From: Hungatella effluvii
GTDB taxonomy: Bacteria; Bacillota; Clostridia; Lachnospirales; Lachnospiraceae
Length of the DNA: 64,000 bases
Reading direction: 5' to 3'
NCBI RefSeq assembly: GCF_003201875.1
Contig: NZ_QJKD01000008.1
Coordinates: 186,001-250,000 of the forward strand
Part shown: positions 9,007 to 18,162 of the stretch, piece by piece
Position numbering within the stretch: the stretch's first letter is position 1
Layout of the letters: every line of letters begins with the position of its first letter
The notes under the pieces: model-generated
Seen by the model: only the letters and a program-made list of their open reading frames with translations
Told to the model about the DNA's origin: nothing
The model's database searches: none
Program-made: the position numbers and the translations under genes

Positions 9007-11280
9007 TTACCGGGTCTCACAGTTTTCCTTATACACCTTCGGTGTGACGCCCACCTGTTTGCTGAAATTCCGATAAAATGTATTGACCGCACCGAAACCG
9101 GTCATCTGGGCGATCTTATCGTTGCTGTAATCCGTCGTCGCCAAAAGTTCCTTCGCCTTCTCGATCCGCAGCCGCAGAAGGTACGAGGAGAAGGTCTCAC
9201 CGGTCTGTTCCTTCAAAAACTGGGACAGATACTTTTCGGAAATTCCGATCTCGCTGCTGGCCCGGTAGGCCGAGAGACCGGCTTCCTCGTAATGGCTGTT
9301 TAGGTACTGGGTAATCTTCTCCTTCAGCCCCTCGTTCTTGCTTTTCTTCGTCTGGCTGATGAAGTCACAGAGTTCGTCAGAACTTCTCCGCAGCATCTCC
9401 ATCATCTCCCCACACTTTAAATTCTTCTGGAAGACCGGAAAATTCTCCCTGGAATCCGTCTCTCCATCCAGATGGAGCCAGGCCGAATACAGGATATTCC
9501 GGATCGAATAGAAAATCTGTTCCTTCTGTGCCTCATATAAGTAAGGCATCCTGCTGTAATAGTTCTCCACCTTATCCAGCTGCATGCAGATCTCCTCCTG
9601 CTGCCCGCATATGAGAAGCGTATAGAGATGATTCAAAAAATCCATGTTGACCGGATTTTCGTAGAGAGCATTGGCAGAGATATCGTAAGTCTTTACTACA
9701 TTTTCATTGCTGTAAGCGTACTGTGCCCGAACAACCTGACGGGCCTGCTCGTAACATTTGTTCACATTGGCAAGGTCTGTTCCGATGGCGCTGATGCCGA
9801 CATGAAGAATCACGTCGTACGCGGCGGTAACCATGGCGGCCACCTCCTCAAAGAGCTTCTTGATGCCGGAAACATTGGCCTCCTGTTCCGGTTTCAGCTC
9901 AAAAAGGAACAGCTCGTCGGTCAGCCCGCTGTATACGTTCGTAAATTTCCCGGGATAATGCTTTTTTAAGTACTCCACCATGGCAAGTGTTATGATATCT
10001 GAATTTCCGTATTCCTTCTGCTGCAGGCGCACCACCGCCACGCAAAAGAATTCCGGCACCTTCTCAAAGCATTTCTCAAATACCCGCCGTTCCTCTGGAA
10101 GCCAGATTCCCATAACGATCAGATGCTCCAGCACCATGGCTTCATTCTGCTTCGCCAGCTCCTCCATCCTCGAACGGTACTCATTGCCGTTCTTCTTCAG
10201 GGCCAGTATATTGTCTGTCAGAATCCCGTACTCATCAAACCTCTTTTTACTGCTCTCCACTCCATTTTCCGCAGGGAGGGCAAATAAAACCCGTTTCATG
10301 CCGGAATACTGCTGGTAGCTGTAAAATGCAGTCAGCCCGATTACCAGCAGCAGACCGATGCAGAGATAGATGATCAGGAGTCTGCTCACCGGCCAGATCT
10401 GACTGGTGATAAATGCCATGGGAATCCCGGTAACGATCTTCCACTGCAGGTCATCCTGCTGCTTCACAATCAGGCGGTAACTGTCCCCATCCCCGACGAC
10501 CTGTCCATTCTCATACGCACCGATCCCCTCCGGGACATTCCCATACTCCAGCAGGACATCCCCTGTCCTGGAATCCTGAATATAGAGGAATCCATCCTTC
10601 TCCAGCTCCGGCATCATAATACTTTTAATCAGATAGTCTCTGTCAATGACAAAGCAAGACAGATACTGCGGGTTCAGCCGCGTAAATTCACTGCTCGTTA
10701 AGTAGAGTATGGCGTCATGAAGCTTTCGTTCCTTCTCATTATAGATGAACTTGATCTGATCCACCCGGACGAACTGATTGTGTTTCGCATACCGGCCAAA
10801 CAGTTCGTCACGAATGGCCTCCGAGTCAGAAAAGTCCACGCCTTCCCGCTGGACCCGGAGAAATTTATTGTAGTATTCCTGGAAATTGAAGCTGCACTGA
10901 CTGGTAGATAAGTACAGGTCATTATTTTTGAACAGCATAAATACATAGGGGGTGTAATCCGCCACAAAGCCAATCTCACTGAACATTTTATTGGCCTCCT
11001 TAAGCTTTAACACATCCTCCTTTGGAATCTTCCCCTGCTGGTAGACAATGGTGCTGAAGGTCTGATTCTTCGCCATCATTTCATTGATCAGCTCCATTTT
11101 ATTAACCATCTCATAAATACCGTTGATTCCCTCCTGGTTCTTCATCTCCCCCTTTTCAATAATGTAGTCCTCAATACTGCGGCTGGCTACGAAGGCCACC
11201 AGAATACTGCTCAGGAAAACAATCAGAAAACCCAGAAAGTATTTTGTTATGTAGTGCATCAGCATTTTTGTAAATTTCAT
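9007..11280 (-). CDS. Membrane-bound AraC-type sensor and transcription regulator
   Basis: A regulator of about 757 residues. A short basic N-terminus is followed by a membrane helix (residues about 13-33), an extracytoplasmic sensor of about 265 residues, a second helix (about 300-318), a cytoplasmic linker and a C-terminal AraC double helix-turn-helix (last ~105 residues; motifs GISEKYLSQFLKEQTGETF and IAQMTGFGAVNTFYRNFSK). This is the architecture of one-component, YesS-like sensors that often sit beside LplABC sugar systems in Firmicutes. It probably senses an extracellular sugar and activates the lyase/GH88 operon next to fic, but that link is inferred from position. Start choice is uncertain: GGAG lies 9 bases before 11280, and an ATG at 11295 is possible; the longer ATG at 11448 adds a cysteine-rich unrelated extension. 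Confidence 0.85.
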   Translation of the reverse strand: MKFTKMLMHYITKYFLGFLIVFLSSILVAFVASRSIEDYIIEKGEMKNQEGINGIYEMVNKMELINEMMAKNQTFSTIVYQQGKIPKEDVLKLKEANKMFSEIGFVADYTPYVFMLFKNNDLYLSTSQCSFNFQEYYNKFLRVQREGVDFSDSEAIRDELFGRYAKHNQFVRVDQIKFIYNEKERKLHDAILYLTSSEFTRLNPQYLSCFVIDRDYLIKSIMMPELEKDGFLYIQDSRTGDVLLEYGNVPEGIGAYENGQVVGDGDSYRLIVKQQDDLQWKIVTGIPMAFITSQIWPVSRLLIIYLCIGLLLVIGLTAFYSYQQYSGMKRVLFALPAENGVESSKKRFDEYGILTDNILALKKNGNEYRSRMEELAKQNEAMVLEHLIVMGIWLPEERRVFEKCFEKVPEFFCVAVVRLQQKEYGNSDIITLAMVEYLKKHYPGKFTNVYSGLTDELFLFELKPEQEANVSGIKKLFEEVAAMVTAAYDVILHVGISAIGTDLANVNKCYEQARQVVRAQYAYSNENVVKTYDISANALYENPVNMDFLNHLYTLLICGQQEEICMQLDKVENYYSRMPYLYEAQKEQIFYSIRNILYSAWLHLDGETDSRENFPVFQKNLKCGEMMEMLRRSSDELCDFISQTKKSKNEGLKEKITQYLNSHYEEAGLSAYRASSEIGISEKYLSQFLKEQTGETFSSYLLRLRIEKAKELLATTDYSNDKIAQMTGFGAVNTFYRNFSKQVGVTPKVYKENCETR

Positions 11281-11487
11281 AGATTTCTGCTCCATTTTTA
11301 CTTCGACTGTTTTAATCATCGTATGTTGAGGCTGTGATTCATGACTTTGCCGGCAGCATACACCGCCAAGAATAAAGTCACATATCGTATGATAGAATGC
11401 AAACCAGGTATCAAAAAAATAAGGCACAGAATACTTATATTTCTGCACCTTACTTTTCTGTTTCTATCTATTCATAAAATTCGATCC

Positions 11488-12798
11488 TCAGTTCATCTCA
11501 GCCAGCAGCTTATCAATGCTCACAATCTTCACACAAAGTGCAAATAATTCCATAGCCAGAATCAGGTCAGATAACGGCGGATAGGAAGGAGCGATACGGA
11601 TGTTGCTGTCGTGCGGGTCCTTTCCATATGGATAGGTAGCGCCGGCGCCGGTCATGATGAGACCTGCTTTTTTACATCTGCCAACGATGGACTTCGCACA
11701 TCCGTCCAGAGAATCGAAGGAGATGAAGTATCCGCCCTTCGGACTGGTCCAGGAACCGATTCCAAGACCGCCCAGTTCTCTCTCCAGAATCTCGATTACG
11801 GCTTCGAACTTCGGTCTCATGATGTCCGCATGCTTTCTCATGTGCTCCACCATGCCGTGGATATCTCCAAAGAAGCGCACGTGACGCAGCTGGTTTACCT
11901 TGTCATGGCCGATGGTCTGGATCTTTAACTGCTTTTTAATGTCTACCAGGTTGTTCTGGCTGCAGGCGATGGCCGCGATACCGGAACCCGGGAAGCTTAC
12001 TTTGGAGGTAGAAGCGAACTTGTAAACCAGGTCCGGATTTCCCGCTCTCTTGCATTCTGCCAGGATTTCGATTAAATGATCCTGGTCGTGGTCGTATAAA
12101 TGATGGATCGTATAGGCATTATCCCAGTAGATTCTGAAATCCGGAGCAGCCGGTTTTAATCTTGCAAAACGGCGTACAGTCTCGTCGGAGTAAGAGATAC
12201 CCTGTGGATTGGAGTACTTCGGCACACACCAGATTCCCTTGATGGAGTCGTCATTTGCAATCAGTTCTTCCACGATATCCATATCCGGGCCTGTTGGCGT
12301 CATGGGGACATTGATCATCTCGATACCAAAATATTCCGTAATGGCAAAGTGCCTGTCATATCCCGGAACCGGGCAGAGGAATTTTACTTTGTCTAATTTG
12401 CACCATGGAGTATTCCCCATCACACCATGGGTCATGGAACGGGAAACCGTGTCATACATGACGTTTAAGCTGGAGTTGCCATAGATAATAATTGTATCCG
12501 GGTTAACCTCCATCATGTCGCCAAGCAGTTCTTTCGCTTCCTTGATGCCGTCGAGCACTCCGTAGTTACGGCAGTCTGTGCCGTCTTCACACGTTAAGTC
12601 ATCGTCGCTGCTTAAGACATCCATCATTCCCATGGATAAGTCCAGCTGATCCACGCTTGGCTTTCCTCTGGACATATCGAGGCGTAAATCCTTGCCCTGA
12701 TACTCCCTGTACTTGGTGGAAAGCTGTTTTCTAAGTTCCTGTAACTCTTCCTTCGTCATCTCTGCATACGGTTTCATCACTTTCTTCTTCCTCCTCAT
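11488..12798 (-). CDS. Aspartate aminotransferase, type Id (MocR-like fold I)
   Basis: A 436-residue pyridoxal-phosphate aminotransferase of the bacterial aspartate aminotransferase subgroup that resembles MocR aminotransferase domains but has no DNA-binding part. The PLP lysine is in KFASTSKVSFPGSG, with IYWDNAYTIHHLY supplying the aspartate that contacts the cofactor ring and NSSLNVMYD near the N-terminus. It converts oxaloacetate and glutamate to aspartate and 2-oxoglutarate. It lies 92 bases after gatB in the same direction, so the T-box operon may make aspartate as well as charge it and amidate it to asparagine. GGAG 5 bases before 12798 supports this start; a second ATG at 12777 is possible. 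Confidence 0.88.
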   Translation of the reverse strand: MRRKKKVMKPYAEMTKEELQELRKQLSTKYREYQGKDLRLDMSRGKPSVDQLDLSMGMMDVLSSDDDLTCEDGTDCRNYGVLDGIKEAKELLGDMMEVNPDTIIIYGNSSLNVMYDTVSRSMTHGVMGNTPWCKLDKVKFLCPVPGYDRHFAITEYFGIEMINVPMTPTGPDMDIVEELIANDDSIKGIWCVPKYSNPQGISYSDETVRRFARLKPAAPDFRIYWDNAYTIHHLYDHDQDHLIEILAECKRAGNPDLVYKFASTSKVSFPGSGIAAIACSQNNLVDIKKQLKIQTIGHDKVNQLRHVRFFGDIHGMVEHMRKHADIMRPKFEAVIEILERELGGLGIGSWTSPKGGYFISFDSLDGCAKSIVGRCKKAGLIMTGAGATYPYGKDPHDSNIRIAPSYPPLSDLILAMELFALCVKIVSIDKLLAEMN

Positions 12799-12890
12799 AT
12801 GATCTCCTTCATTCGTTTCCGGGAGTTTTGCCTCCCATGGCGGCAGCCATTTTTCTCTATCCCGGTCATTTCGGCCGGCGGCTGCCCGGG

Positions 12891-14321
12891 TTACAGCAGT
12901 TCCTCTAATACCTTGTTTACCATGGCGGGGTCAGCTTTCCCTTTCATCGCCCGCATCGTCTGTCCTACCAGAAAGCCTCTGGCTCTCTCTTTCCCATTAT
13001 GGTAATCTGTCACAGACTGTGGATTTGCTGCTATAACCTCCCGGATCACGGCGCGGAGCGCTCCCTCGTCATTTACTACCTTAAGCCCATTTTCTTCTAC
13101 GTAGGCCTCGGGATCGACATCTTCAGCGAATATTTTTTCAAATACTTCCTTCGCTACCGTGCGGTTAATAGTACCATTATCCACCAAAACAATTAATTTT
13201 GCAAGATTTTCCGGTGAAAATCTTATGGCCTCCGGTTCCAGGGCCTCTTCCTTCAACAGCCTCATGGCCTCTACCATCAGCCAGTTGGCCGCTTCTTTCG
13301 GCTTACCGCACAGGGAAACAGTGGCTTCAAAGATATCGGCCATGTACTTCGCCCCCGTAATGATATCCGCATCATACGCGGAAAGGCCGTACTCTTCCTG
13401 GTATCTCGCCATCTTCTCGGTCTTTAGCTCCGGTTGGCGGTCCTTTATCTCCTGAATCCAGGCGTCGCTTATGGTTACCGGCGGCAGGTCTGGATCCGGG
13501 AAATAGCGGTAATCTTTGGCGTCCTCTTTGGAACGCATGGCACGGGAGCTTTCCTTATTATCATCCCAGCGCCGCGTCTCCTGGACCACCTTCTTCCCAT
13601 CCTCCAGAAGTTCGATCTGGCGCTTCCGCTCGCCCTCGATCGCTCTGGCAATAGCCTTGAAGGAGTTTAAGTTCTTCATCTCCGTCCTGGTACCAAACTC
13701 CAAAGCCCCCGTCTCCCGAACGGACAGGTTCACATCCGCCCGCATAGAGCCTTCCTGGAGCTTGCAGTCCGACGCTCCGAGATACTGGATAATCAGCCGC
13801 AGCTTCTCCAGATATGCGATCACTTCATCGGCGCTTCGCATATCCGGCTCCGAGACGATCTCAATGAGCGGAACGCCGCTTCTGTTATAATCCACCAGGG
13901 AACAGTCTTCCCATTCATCATGGATCAGCTTTCCTGCATCCTCCTCCATATGGATCTCGTGAATCCCCACCTTCTTCTTACCGGCCGCTGTCTCGATTTC
14001 CACGAAACCGTCGTGGCAGATGGGGAGGTAGAGCTGGGAGATCTGGTAGTTCTGAGGATTGTCGGGGTAAAAATAGTTTTTCCGGTCAAACCGGCAGTAC
14101 TGGTTAATTTCACAGTTCACTGCCAGCCCCACCGCCAGGGCGTATTCCACCACCTGCCTGTTGAGGACGGGAAGCGAACCCGGCATTCCGGTGCAGACCG
14201 GGCAGGTGTGGGTATTGGGCGCTCCGCCAAACTCCGTGGAGCAGGAACAGAAAATCTTCGTTTTCGTGGCAAGCTCTACATGGACCTCCAGTCCGATGAC
14301 TGTCTCATACTGTCTGCTCAT
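12891..14321 (-). CDS. gatB: Asp-tRNA(Asn)/Glu-tRNA(Gln) amidotransferase subunit B
   Basis: A 476-residue GatB, full length for the family. It begins YETVIGLEVHVEL, followed by the zinc-binding cysteine cluster (CSCSTEFGG...CPVC). It has the conserved SVSG-like core blocks and the C-terminal YqeY-like tail domain (KGKADPAMVNKVLEELL). GatB activates the acyl group on misacylated tRNA with ATP and transfers ammonia to it. Its start codon overlaps the gatA stop (ATGA at 14318-14321), and AAAGGAGG lies just upstream inside gatA. It works as a heterotrimer with GatC and GatA from this operon. Together with the predicted non-discriminating AspRS upstream, it probably makes Asn-tRNA. Confidence 0.97.
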   Translation of the reverse strand: MSRQYETVIGLEVHVELATKTKIFCSCSTEFGGAPNTHTCPVCTGMPGSLPVLNRQVVEYALAVGLAVNCEINQYCRFDRKNYFYPDNPQNYQISQLYLPICHDGFVEIETAAGKKKVGIHEIHMEEDAGKLIHDEWEDCSLVDYNRSGVPLIEIVSEPDMRSADEVIAYLEKLRLIIQYLGASDCKLQEGSMRADVNLSVRETGALEFGTRTEMKNLNSFKAIARAIEGERKRQIELLEDGKKVVQETRRWDDNKESSRAMRSKEDAKDYRYFPDPDLPPVTISDAWIQEIKDRQPELKTEKMARYQEEYGLSAYDADIITGAKYMADIFEATVSLCGKPKEAANWLMVEAMRLLKEEALEPEAIRFSPENLAKLIVLVDNGTINRTVAKEVFEKIFAEDVDPEAYVEENGLKVVNDEGALRAVIREVIAANPQSVTDYHNGKERARGFLVGQTMRAMKGKADPAMVNKVLEELL

Positions 14322-15787
14322 CTGCTACACCTCCTTTCCTGCTGACGGCTCCTCTCAAACGCATACCCCGCGCGGATAATCTGTTTCTCCTTAAAGCAGT
14401 CCCCGATTAGCTGCAAGCCAATCGGAAGGCCTTTGGAATCTGTCCCGCAGGGAACGGAAAGCCCCGGAAGCCCGGCCAGGTTGACGGAGATCGTATAGAT
14501 ATCGCCGAGATACATTTTCAGGGGATCGCTTAAGCTCTCTCCCAGTTTCGGTGCCGTAACCGGTGACACGGGTCCCAGTATCACGTCGTAGCTCTCGAAC
14601 GCACGGTCAAATGCTTCTTTGATCAGCGTCTTCGCCCGGAGAGCCTTCAGATAGTAGGCATCGTAGTAGCCGGAGCTCAGGACGAAGGATCCCAGCATGA
14701 TACGGCGTTTCACCTCCGGCCCGAAGCCCTGGGAACGGCTCTTTTTGTACATATCGTGAAGCCCATCGTACTCCTTTGCCCGAAAGCCGTATTTTACACC
14801 GTCGAAACGCGATAAGTTGGAGCTGGCTTCCGCGGAAGCGATCACGTAATAGGCAGGAATGGCGTATTCCACCATGCCCAGATCGAATTCCTCCACAACG
14901 GCGCCCTTTTCTTTCAATACCGCCGCTGCATTTAAGATGGCTTCCTTTACCTCCGGATCGAGGCCGTCTCCCATATAATCCCTCGGAATTCCGATTCTCA
15001 TTCCATTCACGTCGTCCACCAGAGCCGACGTAAAACGGGCACTCTCCTGCACCTCCATGGAAGTGCTGTCTTTTGTATCATGGCCTGCCAGCGTTTCTAG
15101 AATCACCGCACAGTCCGTCACATCCTTCGCCACCGGACCGATCTGATCCAGAGATGATCCGTAGGCAATGAGACCGTAACGGGAAACGGTTCCGTAGGTC
15201 GGCTTTAAACCGGTCACTCCGCAGAATGAGCTGGGCTGCCGTATGGACCCGCCCGTATCGGAACCAAGCGCATAAAAGCATTCATTTGCCGCAACCGCGG
15301 CGCAGGAACCGCCTGACGAACCGCCTGGCACATGATCCGGGTTCCAGGGGTTTCTCGTGACTCCGAAGGCGGAAGTCTCCGTCGTACTGCCCATGGCAAA
15401 TTCGTCCATGTTCGTCTTGCCGATGATTACGGCCCCCGCCTTCCTTAAGCGTTCTACTGCCTCCGCCGTATAGGCAGGCACGAAGTTTTCAAGAATCTTC
15501 GAGCTGCAGGTGGTGCGCATGCCTTCGATACACATATTGTCTTTTACTGCGGCCGGGACCCCGGCCAGCGGTCCGGTAAGGGTGCCTTCGTCGATCCCTC
15601 TCTGTACCTCCTCCGCCTGCTTAAACGCCTTTTCCTCTTCCAGTGTTACGTAGCAGTTAAGCTCCGGCTCCCGCCTTCTTATCTGGGCAAAGACGGCCTC
15701 CAGCGCCTCTCTGCACGTTACTTCTTTCTCTTTTATCTTCTTTCCCAGCTGGACTGCGGTCAGTAATAATATCTCTTTTTCTTTCAT
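14318..15787 (-). CDS. gatA: Asp-tRNA(Asn)/Glu-tRNA(Gln) amidotransferase subunit A
   Basis: A 489-residue amidase-signature protein that releases ammonia from glutamine for GatB. The Ser-cisSer-Lys triad region is present: Lys82 in VPAAVKDNM, the glycine/serine-rich GGSSGGS at 155-161, and the nucleophile Ser181 in GSDTGGSIRQPSSF. AAGGAGG precedes the start. It lies 12 bases after gatC and overlaps gatB by 4 bases. Length and motifs are normal, with no sign of damage. Confidence 0.97.
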   Translation of the reverse strand: MKEKEILLLTAVQLGKKIKEKEVTCREALEAVFAQIRRREPELNCYVTLEEEKAFKQAEEVQRGIDEGTLTGPLAGVPAAVKDNMCIEGMRTTCSSKILENFVPAYTAEAVERLRKAGAVIIGKTNMDEFAMGSTTETSAFGVTRNPWNPDHVPGGSSGGSCAAVAANECFYALGSDTGGSIRQPSSFCGVTGLKPTYGTVSRYGLIAYGSSLDQIGPVAKDVTDCAVILETLAGHDTKDSTSMEVQESARFTSALVDDVNGMRIGIPRDYMGDGLDPEVKEAILNAAAVLKEKGAVVEEFDLGMVEYAIPAYYVIASAEASSNLSRFDGVKYGFRAKEYDGLHDMYKKSRSQGFGPEVKRRIMLGSFVLSSGYYDAYYLKALRAKTLIKEAFDRAFESYDVILGPVSPVTAPKLGESLSDPLKMYLGDIYTISVNLAGLPGLSVPCGTDSKGLPIGLQLIGDCFKEKQIIRAGYAFERSRQQERRCSR

Positions 15788-15799
15788 GGGACTTCCTCC

Positions 15800-16174
15800 T
15801 TATTCCACTGTTTTAGGAACCTTAAATGCACCGTTTTTCTGCTCTGGCGCATTGTTCAGGATGGATTCCCTGTTGATGAGCTCGCGCTCCGCCGAACTCG
15901 GATAAGGAAGGCTTTCTTCTCCCGGTATATCCTCCCGGAATACATTGGTCAGGGGGAAACGGTGAGTCATGGGTTCTACGCCCTCTGTATCCAGTTCGTT
16001 CAACTTGTCGATATAAGCAAGCATGCGCTCCATGTCCTTTTTGGCTTCCTCTTTTTCTGCCCCGGACAGCTCAAGCTTTGCCAGAATTCCCACGTACTCG
16101 ATCATCTCATCACTTATCGCCGGACGAACGTGGATGGGGCCGGCTTTTGAAGTCTTTTCTGTCATATCTGCCAT
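15800..16174 (-). CDS. gatC: Asp-tRNA(Asn)/Glu-tRNA(Gln) amidotransferase subunit C
   Basis: A 124-residue GatC, a small helical subunit that wraps round GatA and GatB and stabilises the complex. The family core ISDEMIEYVGILAKLELS...YIDKLNELDTEGVEPM and the C-terminal NAPEQKNGAFKVPKTVE tail (usually NAPxxxxxxFxVPxV) are clear. The N-terminus carries about 18 extra residues compared with short GatC proteins, but GGAGG before this ATG supports the start. It lies between aspS and gatA in one operon. Confidence 0.95.
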   Translation of the reverse strand: MADMTEKTSKAGPIHVRPAISDEMIEYVGILAKLELSGAEKEEAKKDMERMLAYIDKLNELDTEGVEPMTHRFPLTNVFREDIPGEESLPYPSSAERELINRESILNNAPEQKNGAFKVPKTVE

Positions 16175-16191
16175 GGTTCTTTCCTCCGTTT

Positions 16192-17571
16192 CTATGGCTC
16201 CAGTCTGGTCACGTCGCGCGGAAACATGGTCGTCTCACGGACATTCTGCTCGTTTAACAACCGCATGGTCAGTCTCTCCAGACCGATTCCGAGACCTCCG
16301 TGAGGCGGCATACCGTATTTGAATATCATCAGGTAGGATGCCAGTTCCTCCGGGTCCATGCCCCTCGCTTCCATCTTCTTTATGATGGCATCGTAATCGT
16401 GGATTCTCTGGCCGCCTGTGGTGATCTCCAGACCACGGAACAGCAGGTCGAAGCTCAGCGTATACTTCGGATCCTGGGGATCGTCCATGGCGTAAAACGG
16501 CCGCTTCTTTGACGGGTAATGTGTGACGAATACAAAATCGCTGCCGAACTCCTCTTTAAAATACCGGCCGATCAGATTCTCTTCCTCCGGCTCTAAATCG
16601 TAAGGGTTGCGGATCGGACGGCTGTATTTCTCTGAAACGAGTTCCTTGGCCTGTTTAAAGGTCACAGCGGGAATCTTTGATACGTCCGGAAGTGTAACTT
16701 TTAACATCAGGAGTTCCTTTTCATATTCCTTAGAAAGAAGCTTCATCACGTATTGAAGCATGGCGGTCTCCATGGCCATCACCTCTTCAAAACCATCGAT
16801 ATACCCCATTTCAAAATCTAAACTGGTGTACTCGTTTAAATGACGGGTGGTGTTGTGCTTCTCTGCGCGGAACACCGGAGCCGCCTCGAATACCCGGTCA
16901 TAGACACCGACCATAGTCTGCTTGTAAAACTGCGGGCTCTGTCCCAGCTCGGCCTTCTTGCTAAAGTAATCCAGCCGGAACACATTGGAGCCGCCTTCTG
17001 CACCGCGGGCCACGATCTTGGGCGTGCGGATTTCCGTAAAGTTCTGGGAATGAAGGAAATCACGGAAGCCTCTGACAATGCCTTCCTGAATGCGGAATTT
17101 TGCCCGTTCCATGGGGTTTCTCAGCGTGATGGGACGTAGGGCAAGCTTCGTCTCCAGGGAAGTATTCAGCTTCCACTTGCTGACGGCGATGGGAAGAACC
17201 TCGGCCGGAACCGAGAGAACCCGAATCTCCGACACGCGGATTTCCAGGCCGTGGGGAGCACGCGGCTCCGGCGACACGGTGCCGGTGACGATGACGGTGG
17301 ATTCTTCTTTTAAACGATCACTCGCACGCTCTTCGCACGAGTCACCGTGACAGTCATCGGCGGACGGCTGCGCCGCACCCTCCAAAGACCGCTCGCAAAC
17401 ACACTGGATTAAGCCTTCTGCTTTTCTCAAAATGATAAAACTCACTTCCCCCATGTCGCGTATGGTGTGGACCGCCCCGCTTACGGCTACGGTCTTTCCG
17501 GTGTAAGCACCGGTGAGTAAATCGGCCAGTTCTGTTGTTTCTTTCTTTTGGATACCTTTGATAAATTCCAT
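16192..17571 (-). CDS. aspS: Aspartyl-tRNA synthetase, archaeal type, predicted non-discriminating
   Basis: A 459-residue class II synthetase of the archaeal-type AspRS group (no bacterial GAD insertion). An OB-fold anticodon-binding domain (about 1-130) is followed by the catalytic domain with motif 2 (FRAEKHNTTRHLNE) and motif 3 (GMPPHGGLGIGLERL). In Thermococcus AspRS, Trp26 and Lys85 restrict charging to tRNA-Asp, and His and Pro at these places allow tRNA-Asn as well. By my alignment this protein has His35 and Pro106 there, so it should also make Asp-tRNA(Asn). About 15 extra residues rich in Asp, Cys and Glu lie in the OB domain (about 66-84). I start at 17571 because AAGGAG lies 9 bases upstream. 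It is the first gene after a T-box leader and is followed by gatCAB. Confidence 0.93.
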   Translation of the reverse strand: MEFIKGIQKKETTELADLLTGAYTGKTVAVSGAVHTIRDMGEVSFIILRKAEGLIQCVCERSLEGAAQPSADDCHGDSCEERASDRLKEESTVIVTGTVSPEPRAPHGLEIRVSEIRVLSVPAEVLPIAVSKWKLNTSLETKLALRPITLRNPMERAKFRIQEGIVRGFRDFLHSQNFTEIRTPKIVARGAEGGSNVFRLDYFSKKAELGQSPQFYKQTMVGVYDRVFEAAPVFRAEKHNTTRHLNEYTSLDFEMGYIDGFEEVMAMETAMLQYVMKLLSKEYEKELLMLKVTLPDVSKIPAVTFKQAKELVSEKYSRPIRNPYDLEPEEENLIGRYFKEEFGSDFVFVTHYPSKKRPFYAMDDPQDPKYTLSFDLLFRGLEITTGGQRIHDYDAIIKKMEARGMDPEELASYLMIFKYGMPPHGGLGIGLERLTMRLLNEQNVRETTMFPRDVTRLEP

Positions 17572-17703
17572 GTCTGCACTCTCCTTACCATAGTTGCTAA
17601 TGGTTGGATTCCGGGAGAGGGGGTTTTCAACCTGGCTGACGAGTACGCAGGAACCTTTCAAATGCTTCGCATTCGAAAGCTCCGTGCTGTAACTATTTGC
17701 CTT

Positions 17704-17757
17704 CGCGAAAAAGAACCCCGCCCCGGAATACAGTTACATATTCCGGGACGGGGCTCT
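17704..17757 (-). terminator. Intrinsic terminator of the T-box leader
   Basis: On the minus strand, a stem of about 17 bp built on CCCCGTCCCGGAATA and TATTCCGGGGCGGGG (one mismatch; loop about 8 bases) is followed by a T-rich tail (TTCTTTTTC). It lies directly after the T-box antiterminator motif, and its 5' flank overlaps the alternative antiterminator fold. Confidence 0.85.
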
Positions 17758-18035
17758 CTATGATAAGATCCCGCGGTACCACCCGCATTGAGATACTTTA
17801 CTTGCTATCTCCACTCTTTCACTTAACGCGTGTCACGGACATGCCTACTCATGATACCGGAATGAATCCGGCCGCTTCGGGATGTCGGCTCCGGAGTGTT
17901 CCCTTAACTCAGTCCCTCATGACGGCGCTCTCAGTCGGTGACGCCCTCTTCCTGTCAAGTTTCTTAAGTCAGAGTCTCTTTCTCAGCCTTTGGTCTTATA
18001 AACAATTCACCACTTCACTACGATGAATTTCATTT
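17704..18035 (-). promoter_or_regulatory. T-box leader of the aspS-gatCAB operon
   Basis: On the minus strand the antiterminator motif GCGGGTGGTACCGCGG lies at 17786-17771, the hallmark of a T-box riboswitch. It is followed by a GC-rich terminator. About 230 bases of structured leader precede it (stem I region about 18030-17880; stem III region with CCGGATTCATTCCGG at about 17872-17858). A T-box reads the charging state of one tRNA through a specifier codon. Given the genes, tRNA-Asp or tRNA-Asn is expected, but I could not assign the specifier triplet by eye. Uncharged tRNA would stabilise the antiterminator and switch on aspS, gatCAB and probably the aminotransferase gene. Confidence 0.9.
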
Positions 18036-18162
18036 ATGATAGCACACCGGTTTTCTCTTTGCAATACCTATTTTTCACAAAAGAATCGGGCCTTGTTGAC
18101 TTTTATTGTCGAAAAGGTTACAATTATCTGCACGTTTACTACGTAAGATAGGGGGGTTTTAC

